The notes under the pieces: generated by a model
Seen by the model: only the letters and a program-made list of their open reading frames with translations
The model's database searches: none
Told to the model about the DNA's origin: nothing
Part shown: positions 45,065-54,031 of the stretch, piece by piece
How the letters are laid out: each line of letters begins with the position of its first letter
Position numbering within the stretch: position 1 is the stretch's first letter
Position numbers and translations under genes: made by a program
Assembly: GCA_021770615.1 (NCBI GenBank)
Contig: JAETQR010000027.1
Coordinates: 1-54,031, forward strand
Direction: 5' to 3'
From: Lachnospiraceae bacterium
GTDB lineage: Bacteria > Bacillota_A > Clostridia > Lachnospirales > Lachnospiraceae
Length of the DNA: 54,031 nucleotides

Positions 45065-46579
45065 TTATTGACCATCCGGCTCAAAATAAATATCATCCTC
45101 CATATCGTAAAACTCAGAAATCCCCTTCTCGTCCTCTCCCATTGACCCGATCGCCATATCTTCACTTATCGTACCTGACTCGATGCAATATAGCTCATTA
45201 TAAAAGAATTGATAATAAGCTGAATCTTTCTCTGTAATCTCATGGACATCACCTGTAGACAGTTCATAATAAGCTGCGTGACGTCTGTTTGTATCGTCAT
45301 CGTAAAAACTAAAATAAGCTTTTCCATCTGCCATACCCATGCAGTGGACTGGGGCGATCACGCTATTGTCTTCTAATACCTTCTTTCTCTTCTTCTCCTT
45401 TACATACCATTTCCCCTTATACTCCCCCTCCTTTTTCCTCATACTCTCTATCCACTGCTTCTCATAACGAAGGCTGTCTTCTCCCGGTTCCTTACTGAAG
45501 ATCAGATATTTCATGTAGTTATGCCCTTTATGATCCCACTGCGCCTGTACCTGGATATAACACCGCTTCCCTTCACAGAATAGATCTGTCACTACGCATT
45601 CCTTTAACTCTCCTCCCGGTTTCAACTCTTCTGTCTCTTCCACTGCCTCCCGCAGTTGTTTCCATGTCACAAAACTCTGTTCTTGTTCTCCGTCATACAT
45701 CCTGATATTGGGACCATATTTATACCATGCATCATCTCCAAGACCGCAGTCATCTCCTTCTATCGGAAACCCCTCATAAAAAAGAAACTGGTCACAATAT
45801 GAGATATTATCCTCCAGCATATAACCACTATCTGTAACCTGGCTCCACTCTTTGCCATCCACCGGCATCGTAAATACATCTGTATCTATCGTTCTCACAT
45901 GCATCATATACCGATCTCCCATGCGCCAGATTTTCTCGATCTCATCCCCCTCCGGTATCGTCTGCGCTGCAACCTCTTTCCGGTGCTGGATATCATATTT
46001 TATGATCTGAAACGGTTCCTCATCCGATCCATTTTTATCCGGATAAAACAAATACTTGTCGTCCGCATAAATTTCATATTCACTACAGATCCCCGCCTCC
46101 GCCGAAATGATCTCCTCCGCTTCTTCTGTTTTTATTTCATCATACCCATCCGCATCTTTTCCAACCGGCACACGAAAAACCCGTATCGCCCAATTTTCAT
46201 TCACATCCAAATCTGTTATTGCATAATACAACCAGTGATCCACCACACCGATCAGAGAAGAAACTCCTCTGCCCAGATCGATTTCCTTTTTGCAGGAACC
46301 ATCGAGCCGCATCTGCACCACTCCATGTCTCATATACACGCCTTCCTCCTCATCACCGGCCTCCGCCATTCCCCAAAACTCCATATACAGATTCGTATCA
46401 CTACAATATCTTCCCTTCGCCTGCCACTTTTCTTTTTCTGACACTGCATTTTCTGATACCGCACTCCCCGAAGGCACCGCTCTTTCATCTCTGTCTCCCG
46501 GATATTCACCGCCACAGCCGGTACCAAGCAGCGCTGCCGCTACAAAAACGATCACCAATTTACCGCTTCTTCTCCTCAT
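45065..46579 (-). CDS. propeller-like lipoprotein 1
   Basis: 504 residues. The lipobox LLGTGC gives C22; a Ser/Ala/Val-rich linker with AVS repeats follows. The main part has WLYYAITD, FYEGF and KAYFSFYDDD-type strands, consistent with a beta-propeller (DUF5050-like), but I cannot count the blades. The ATG at 46579 has AAGGAGAGG upstream. It stands 29 bp from the next homologue, so the two are an operon. A ligand is unknown. Confidence 0.72.
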   Translation of the reverse strand: MRRRSGKLVIVFVAAALLGTGCGGEYPGDRDERAVPSGSAVSENAVSEKEKWQAKGRYCSDTNLYMEFWGMAEAGDEEEGVYMRHGVVQMRLDGSCKKEIDLGRGVSSLIGVVDHWLYYAITDLDVNENWAIRVFRVPVGKDADGYDEIKTEEAEEIISAEAGICSEYEIYADDKYLFYPDKNGSDEEPFQIIKYDIQHRKEVAAQTIPEGDEIEKIWRMGDRYMMHVRTIDTDVFTMPVDGKEWSQVTDSGYMLEDNISYCDQFLFYEGFPIEGDDCGLGDDAWYKYGPNIRMYDGEQEQSFVTWKQLREAVEETEELKPGGELKECVVTDLFCEGKRCYIQVQAQWDHKGHNYMKYLIFSKEPGEDSLRYEKQWIESMRKKEGEYKGKWYVKEKKRKKVLEDNSVIAPVHCMGMADGKAYFSFYDDDTNRRHAAYYELSTGDVHEITEKDSAYYQFFYNELYCIESGTISEDMAIGSMGEDEKGISEFYDMEDDIYFEPDGQ

Positions 46580-46608
46580 AAAACCTCTCCTTCCGTAAAA
46601 TATCACTG

Positions 46609-47970
46609 TCAGCATCCCCAGTAATCATCCAGTTCCTCCGGTATAAAATTCATTCCTCCGTCTTCCAGCAGCCAGTCCGGATATGCTTCTTCATAACTGG
46701 TATCGTAATAGGGCAGGTAATACTCCGTATCCTTCTTTGTTATGATCTTCCCTGTTTTCTTTACCGGATCATAGCAGGCGGTATACTCCGCATCCCCGAG
46801 CAGCATGATGACTTTACCATCCACCATACGGATCCCACTTGACGCATTATATACGACCTTTTTACACCCATCTACTTTCTCATGGATCGTCGTATCCTCA
46901 CTGTTCTTTTCCTTAAACTCCATCCAGTCCTGTTCGACATAAAGCTTTGTCCCCTGCGCCAGCTCCTCACAAAGTGTAACATACTCCATCTGGTAGGTAT
47001 CATTTTTGATCCAGTCAACCTGCATTTCTACATAAAATTTGTCTTTATAACTAAATATCTGCCAGATATTCGAACACTTATACTTTCCTCCCTGCTCCTT
47101 CACATACTCCTCACAGGCAGTATCAAGCTGATCCCCTGATAAAAACAGTTTATCTTCCCTCTCATTTGCATCATATAGACGGATCTCCTCCCCACCGGTT
47201 CTGCCACTCACAACGTAAAAATAAAAACTCCCATTAACTGCTACCGGATCTTCTCCGGCATCCATATCCTTAAAAAATTGTGTCCACGTATCCTCTGTCA
47301 GATCCCAGTGAAAATATCCGCTGTACATATTGCCAACGATCAGGCTTTCTTCACCTGTATATGAAAGACTGGCAATATTCCCTTCCAGCCGGTGACTGCT
47401 TTTTTTCCCTGTCTTCCGGTCATATTTTACGGCATCTCCCTCATAGGTAATGTACACGATCCATGAATCATCTACATAACATCCGCTATCTGCAATGATC
47501 CCATCCTTTTCTTCTAAAATCTGTTCCTCTTCCTCCGGTTTTGGCACATCGATCCCTTTTTCATTTTTTCCGACCGGCATTCTCCAGAGCGTATTATCCC
47601 TTTTATCATAATATATCCCTTCATCCGTCACGCAGAGCAGATTAGAAAGTTTATCGACCTTCACCTTTTCCTTTTGGGAGACATCCGCTTTCAAATACAT
47701 AATAAATCCATCTCTGCCGTCTTCTCTCCAGTCACTTCCTCCATATGGCAGATAGAAATTCGTATCTGTCGCAAAACGATGGTTATTCTTATTTCTTGTT
47801 CCTATTTCTTTCCGCACTTTGACTGCATCCCCGGATACAGCATCTCCCGAGACCGCCTGTCCTGATACCGCACCTCCGGATACTGTTTTTCCCGCATATT
47901 CGCCTCCACACCCTGACACAAACACCCCCGCCAGTATAGCACATAATAGTATGATCTGTTTTCTTTTCAT
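46609..47970 (-). CDS. propeller-like lipoprotein 2
   Basis: 453 residues. The lipobox is VSGC (C21). Five linker repeats of the type V-S-G-x-A follow. The remainder is similar in style to lipoprotein 1: WRMPVGKNEKG, ADSGCYVDDSWIVYITYEG, FYFYVVSG. The two share the pattern of a tethered surface sensor or binding protein. AAAGGAGAGG lies 8 nt upstream of the ATG. Its promoter is most likely at 48095-48123. Confidence 0.72.
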   Translation of the reverse strand: MKRKQIILLCAILAGVFVSGCGGEYAGKTVSGGAVSGQAVSGDAVSGDAVKVRKEIGTRNKNNHRFATDTNFYLPYGGSDWREDGRDGFIMYLKADVSQKEKVKVDKLSNLLCVTDEGIYYDKRDNTLWRMPVGKNEKGIDVPKPEEEEQILEEKDGIIADSGCYVDDSWIVYITYEGDAVKYDRKTGKKSSHRLEGNIASLSYTGEESLIVGNMYSGYFHWDLTEDTWTQFFKDMDAGEDPVAVNGSFYFYVVSGRTGGEEIRLYDANEREDKLFLSGDQLDTACEEYVKEQGGKYKCSNIWQIFSYKDKFYVEMQVDWIKNDTYQMEYVTLCEELAQGTKLYVEQDWMEFKEKNSEDTTIHEKVDGCKKVVYNASSGIRMVDGKVIMLLGDAEYTACYDPVKKTGKIITKKDTEYYLPYYDTSYEEAYPDWLLEDGGMNFIPEELDDYWGC

Positions 47971-48005
47971 AGTCCCTGCCTCTCCTTTCAAAACACCCCG
48001 GTCTT

Positions 48006-48123
48006 TTAGAACTTATTTTACCATTGTTTTTGCACACGCTTTTTGTGCATCACAATGTTGCGTATGCAACTTGCCAATAAGTTCATTAGAACTTATTTTA
48101 CCATACCGGCACTTTATTTACAA
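48006..48123 (-). promoter_or_regulatory. promoter and dyad with 19-bp direct repeat upstream of the lipoprotein operon
   Basis: The 19-mer at 48006-48024 recurs exactly at 48086-48104. In the distal copy it contains a -10, TAAAAT (48095-48100, extended TGG), with TTGTAA (48118-48123) 17 nt upstream. Overlapping this copy, AATAAGTTC - 4 nt - GAACTTATT forms a perfect 9-bp dyad (48077-48098), a probable operator. The proximal copy repeats the -10 but has no good -35. Confidence 0.6.
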
Positions 48124-48141
48124 TCATGTGAACATATAACT

Positions 48142-48168
48142 CAGGGGGCTGGTTCTGCCAGTCCCCTG
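48142..48168. terminator. hairpin downstream of the 48191-48802 gene
   Basis: An 11-bp stem (48142-48152 with 48158-48168, one G-U or mismatch depending on strand) with a 5-nt loop lies 23 bp after the stop of the hypothetical gene. The T-run is poor in both directions, so termination is possible but not certain. Confidence 0.45.
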
Positions 48169-48190
48169 AAAACATCCTCTTATATCTTTT

Positions 48191-48802
48191 TTACTCCACA
48201 GGCCTCATCATATCCACCGGCACTACCGTCAGCGACACCATCTCACTCGCATCGAACCCAGAGATCAGATGCAGCCAGATAACCGTACTCTCTTCCAGAG
48301 ACGATCTGTCTCCATACACACCTACTGCCCCTATTTTCATACCTGACATCTTCAGCGCATACAATTTAGGCAGCAGAATCTCATAGTCATAACCGCTTTT
48401 CTGGCTTCCCTGCGCATCGCACCCGGTAGAGATACCTGCCATCCTTCCATCCTTTCCAAATACAAGCGGTCTGTATTCTGCCGCACACTCCCTCTCCCGG
48501 CATTCTTTCGGATATTTCCAATAATGCACAAAGTCCGGCGCAGATACCTGCATGATCCGGTCTACCCGCCCTCTCGCATGTTCCGGTATCGTCTCCCCTG
48601 CGGCAAGTTCAAATGGTGGAATAAAGCCACCCGAATCCCTGATCTCATCCCATGTCCGTGTATCCCCCCGGTACACAGGAAATCCCTGCGGTACGATTCC
48701 GCCTTCCATCGTACATCTTTTTAAGAATCGTGCCCTGTCCCCCGGCGCAGGGATATCTACTTCCTGTTCTGCCGCCGGATCATATAAATATGTTTTCGCC
48801 AT
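48191..48802 (-). CDS. protein of unknown function
   Basis: 203 residues, no signal peptide or membrane segment. Motifs I can see but not place are VDRIMQVSAPDFVHYWKYP, a Cys pair (ECRERECAAEY) and VGVYGDRSS. It may be a small enzyme. The ATG at 48802 has GGAGG 7 nt upstream; the ATG 6 bp before it is too close to that site. A 10-bp palindrome near its promoter is shared with the plus-strand promoter at 48991. Confidence 0.55.
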   Translation of the reverse strand: MAKTYLYDPAAEQEVDIPAPGDRARFLKRCTMEGGIVPQGFPVYRGDTRTWDEIRDSGGFIPPFELAAGETIPEHARGRVDRIMQVSAPDFVHYWKYPKECRERECAAEYRPLVFGKDGRMAGISTGCDAQGSQKSGYDYEILLPKLYALKMSGMKIGAVGVYGDRSSLEESTVIWLHLISGFDASEMVSLTVVPVDMMRPVE

Positions 48803-48870
48803 ACTCATACCTCCTGTAAAATATATTGATTGACAAATACCGGGCTTTTCCCCGGCCTTACAAACATATT

Positions 48871-48880
48871 ACAATATTGT
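48871..48880. promoter_or_regulatory. palindrome ACAATATTGT, probable operator copy 1
   Basis: A perfect 10-bp palindrome lies 69 bp upstream of the minus-strand gene ending at 48191. It recurs exactly at 49005-49014, 124 bp away, inside a plus-strand promoter. Confidence 0.5.
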
Positions 48881-48990
48881 GTTTAACAGGATAGCGTCAT
48901 CTGCTCCTCAAAACAATGATTTTTCACCTGACCGGATGGTGTCATATTAAGAAACCAAACGCATACATACCAAAAAACTTCGATTTCCTC

Positions 48991-49019
48991 TTGACAATAC
49001 ATCCACAATATTGTATTGT
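48991..49019 (+). promoter_or_regulatory. plus-strand promoter with operator copy 2
   Basis: TTGACA (48991-48996) - 17 nt - TATTGT (49014-49019) is a strong-looking promoter. The palindrome ACAATATTGT (49005-49014) overlaps the spacer and the first base of the -10. It points toward the small ORF at 49301, with the 165-bp palindrome in between. Confidence 0.65.
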
Positions 49020-49076
49020 GTCAATCTTTTGCATCGCCTGGCTACGCATGAATAAAATCTTTTATTTTTGTCCAGA

Positions 49077-49241
49077 CTAGTGTACTGACCTGTTGATTTT
49101 CAGCTAAATAACGCAGAATGAATTTTTAATCTACAAGGCGGTTGAACGAAGCGATGCGGTGGTATCGTTGAGTGAAACCAACGAAGTAGATGAAAATTCA
49201 GGCAAGTTATTTAGCGAAATATGAACAGATCAGTATACTAG
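49077..49241. mobile_element. 165-bp near-perfect palindrome, MITE-like
   Basis: The two ends, CTAG-GTACTGACCTGTT and its mirror image, align over about 36 bp with few differences, and pairing continues inward (TGAATTTT-ATCTAC) for roughly 80 bp per arm. It has no coding capacity. This is the form of a miniature inverted-repeat element or a large RNA hairpin. It lies between a promoter and a small ORF. Target duplication is not evident beyond the CTAG ends. Confidence 0.7.
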
Positions 49242-49300
49242 CTTAGCCTGGCGGCGCCAATTTAATATGCGCAAAAAACAGCGCAAGAATGGAGAGTATC

Positions 49301-49474
49301 ATGACTATGGAAAACAAAGACAGTTTCAATAACTGCCACAGAACTTCGGGCAGAAAGAGCAAGAACACCAGCATTCCCGGTGCATCCGATGATTCCGATC
49401 AGGATTCCTCGGCTTCAAAATATGTCACTGACGAAGACCGGCGGGAACGGAAAGACGGCCCCGGCGGCGAATGA
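49301..49474 (+). CDS. small hydrophilic protein of unknown function
   Basis: 57 residues, rich in Ser, Asp, Asn and Lys, with no hydrophobic segment. I chose the ATG at 49301 because GGAGAG lies a few nt upstream. A plus-strand promoter lies 300 bp upstream and a strong hairpin lies 25 bp downstream, which supports a real transcript. The low complexity keeps the call moderate. A small 18-nt palindrome, TGCGC-GCGCA, lies just upstream. Confidence 0.45.
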   Translation: MTMENKDSFNNCHRTSGRKSKNTSIPGASDDSDQDSSASKYVTDEDRRERKDGPGGE

Positions 49475-49499
49475 TCCGCTTCCCCCAAAATCGTGACAG

Positions 49500-49539
49500 T
49501 AGAGAACTGCATGCCAATGGTTCTTCACGCAGTTCTCTA
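49500..49539. terminator. bidirectional terminator
   Basis: A perfect 11-bp stem (49500-49510 with 49529-49539) is nested in a wider pairing of CCCCAAAA with TTTTTGGGG. It lies between the convergent small ORF and the AraC regulator. Confidence 0.8.
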
Positions 49540-49542
49540 TCA

Positions 49543-50442
49543 TCATGATTTTTCTTTTTGGGGCTGCCGCCCCCGGGATCTGTCTGAAAGCTGTATCATA
49601 TTTTTTCGGTATTCCGAGGGCGAAAGCCCTTTCTGCTTTTTAAAGATCCGGCTGAAATATAAAGGATTTTCATATCCGACGATATTGCTGATCTCTGTCA
49701 CATTATAATCCGTCATCCCCAGCAGGCTTTCTGCATTGGAGATGCGCAGGGACAAAATATACTGCATCGGTGTCACCCCCGTATATTTCTTAAAGCTGCG
49801 GATAAACCAGCTGATGCTCATGTGTCTGGAAACTGCATAGTCTCCAATGTTCAGTTCCGTATTGTAATATTCATTAAAATACACGATCGCAGCGTCCATT
49901 TCCGCATTCACAAAATGATTTTCCTTTTCCCTTATATCCGTCAGCTTTCTCTGCATATGGATAAAAATCTGCCGCAACAGCATTTCCAGCATTTCCTCAT
50001 AACTCTCCTTACACAGCTGCAATTCCTGTATCATCCGACGGAACAGATTCCGGTATTCCAACGGATCCCCGCAGTAAAACACATGCATATCATCGGATAT
50101 CCCGTGCCGGCGCAATAGTTCCATACCGTCGCTTCCCGTAAAATGAACCCAGTATACCTCTGTCTTTTCCGTACCATAATATTCATACCACTGCGCCTCT
50201 CCCGGACGGTATATGACCATATGGCCGGCAGTAACGATCTTTTCCTTTTCTTCCAGATAAAAATGTGCCTGTCCACCGGCGATATAGAGCAGCTGGAAAT
50301 CGCTCCGCCCATTTGGACGATACGTCACAAGCTTTGGCTTTGTATATAAACGATAGGTACCGCAGCTGCTCACGATAAGCGACTTTCCATCATCCGAAAA
50401 GTCAATCCCCGTTTCCCCAAGATAAGCAGAATTTGTATACAT
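49543..50442 (-). CDS. AraC-family transcriptional regulator
   Basis: 299 residues. An N-terminal cupin-like sugar-sensing domain (about 20-150; QLLYIAGGQAHFYLEEKE, VIYRPGEAQWYEYYG) precedes a double helix-turn-helix (about 190-285; SISWFIRSFKKYTGVTPMQYIL, SNIVGYENPLYFSRIFKKQKGLSPSEYR). It is divergent from lacZ and most likely activates it. A minus-strand promoter, TTGGAC - 18 nt - TACAAT, and GGAGGAG precede the ATG. Confidence 0.92.
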   Translation of the reverse strand: MYTNSAYLGETGIDFSDDGKSLIVSSCGTYRLYTKPKLVTYRPNGRSDFQLLYIAGGQAHFYLEEKEKIVTAGHMVIYRPGEAQWYEYYGTEKTEVYWVHFTGSDGMELLRRHGISDDMHVFYCGDPLEYRNLFRRMIQELQLCKESYEEMLEMLLRQIFIHMQRKLTDIREKENHFVNAEMDAAIVYFNEYYNTELNIGDYAVSRHMSISWFIRSFKKYTGVTPMQYILSLRISNAESLLGMTDYNVTEISNIVGYENPLYFSRIFKKQKGLSPSEYRKNMIQLSDRSRGRQPQKEKS

Positions 50443-53656
<3,214 letters not shown>

Positions 53657-53682
53657 TTTACATGAATTGTGGCAAATAACCG

Positions 53683-53711
53683 TTGATTTTTAAATCAAAA
53701 GATGATAAACT
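53683..53711 (+). promoter_or_regulatory. promoter of the riboswitch-like leader
   Basis: TTGATT (53683-53688) - 17 nt - TAAACT (53706-53711) lies just upstream of the structured leader and points toward the gene beyond the right edge. Confidence 0.6.
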
Positions 53712-53712
53712 G

Positions 53713-53798
53713 ATATCAGTATCAGGGAGTAGCTTGCATGGTCATCCATGTAATGTGTTCCGTCAGTACGGGAAAAGATTTTCCCCGGATCATATTTT
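53713..53798 (+). ncRNA. yybP-ykoY (Mn2+) riboswitch-like aptamer
   Basis: The leader has AGGGAGTAGC near its start, a hairpin (GCATGG-TCAT-CCATGT), and CGTCAGTACGG with CGG on the other side of a GGGAAAA-TTTTCCC stem. Both conserved segments, GGGAGUAGC and CGUCA, and this order match yybP-ykoY aptamers. The final helix (the usual GCAAGACC side) is not clear, and the terminator follows immediately. It should control a metal transporter or P-type ATPase gene downstream. Confidence 0.5.
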
Positions 53799-53850
53799 AA
53801 AAAGCGAGACTTTTACTGCTTTTTGCAGTGGAGGTCTCGCTTTTTATCGT
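53799..53850 (+). terminator. terminator, probably the riboswitch expression platform
   Basis: A 12-bp stem (53799-53810 with 53834-53845) contains an inner small hairpin ACTGC-GCAGT and ends in TTTTT. Its place between the aptamer-like RNA and the next gene suggests transcriptional attenuation. Confidence 0.75.
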
Positions 53851-53860
53851 TTGGGCACTT

Positions 53861-53893
53861 AGCCTGACGGTGTCAGGTTGAACCCGTCAGGCT
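53861..53893. repeat. 10-bp inverted repeat in the leader
   Basis: AGCCTGACGG (53861-53870) and CCGTCAGGCT (53884-53893) are perfect reverse complements with a 13-nt spacer. It could be an RNA hairpin or a protein-binding site. A shorter match to AGCCTGACGG also occurs at about 23633, probably by chance. Confidence 0.5.
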
Positions 53894-54016
53894 ACGACCT
53901 GAAATTTTTCATACGTGAGGAGCATTCCTGTTAAGTAACAAATAGCAGATTTGCAAAAAATGAGTGCCTGCCCTAGAATAATGATTGTTAACTGGCCGGT
54001 TGACAAATCATCATTC

Positions 54017-54023
54017 AAAGGAG
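54017..54023 (+). promoter_or_regulatory. ribosome binding site for a gene starting beyond the window
   Basis: AAAGGAG at the right edge, 8 nt before the end of the window, indicates that a plus-strand gene starts about at 54032. An imperfect dyad (ATGATTGTTAAC with GTTGACAAATCAT) immediately precedes it and may be part of its regulation. The 53894-54016 stretch holds no ORF. Confidence 0.6.
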
Positions 54024-54031
54024 ACACCCAC

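Overview
The window reads as chromosomal DNA of a fibre-degrading, probably motile member of the Lachnospiraceae (Clostridia, Firmicutes), in the neighbourhood of Roseburia, Agathobacter, Butyrivibrio or Blautia. This is an inference from strong AGGAGG-type ribosome binding sites, moderate G+C, a secreted GH10 xylanase, a GH2 beta-galactosidase, CheV, the GGGtGRT/NifU-like pair and lipoproteins with 'AVSG' linkers. Almost everything is on the minus strand. The clear plus-strand genes are a polysaccharide deacetylase, lacZ, probably one 57-residue ORF, and a gene that starts just beyond the right edge.

Region by region. 1-2.9 kb: a three-repeat secreted xylanase. 2.9-8.1 kb: a GGGtGRT/NifU-like Fe-S pair, a left-handed beta-helix transferase, topB and a LUD protein. 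8.1-12.4 kb: a MoxR AAA ATPase - DUF58 - membrane transglutaminase operon. 12.4-14.6 kb: ung, hisF, hisH. 14.6-22.5 kb: an envelope/signalling block (a bitopic acidic protein, CheV, a PH-like protein, a lipoprotein, a two-component system, a membrane-anchored trigger-factor-like PPIase). 22.6-22.9 kb: tmRNA with a near-consensus promoter and a terminator. 23-25.4 kb: an XRE regulator, an AraC-GGDEF fusion and a deacetylase. 25.5-29.9 kb: accessory single genes (lipoprotein, methyltransferase, NTF2-like, unknown, EEP nuclease-like, Fic).

The most unusual part is 29.9-42.4 kb. Two diverged copies of one four-gene cassette lie in tandem. In transcription order each is serine hydrolase (beta-lactamase fold) - HTH/methyltransferase fusion - ABC exporter half 1 - ABC exporter half 2. 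The copies are separated by a RelE-type toxin-antitoxin pair. In each copy an inverted repeat lies at or just downstream of a TATAAT box in front of the HTH-methyltransferase gene, but the two repeats differ in sequence. This looks like a self-regulated detoxification, immunity or export system duplicated and diverged for two signals. I know of no described system with exactly this layout; its function is unproven.

42.4-49 kb holds cell-surface genes: an Ig-like secreted protein, an RCC1-type propeller, two propeller-like lipoproteins and a truncated third one that ends at a 76-bp palindrome. A 165-bp near-perfect palindrome (MITE-like) lies near 49.1 kb. 49.5-53.7 kb is a divergent AraC regulator/lacZ pair. 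The right end carries a promoter, a yybP-ykoY (Mn2+) riboswitch-like leader and a terminator, leading to a ribosome binding site at the edge. No rRNA, tRNA, CRISPR array, transposase or prophage gene was recognised.
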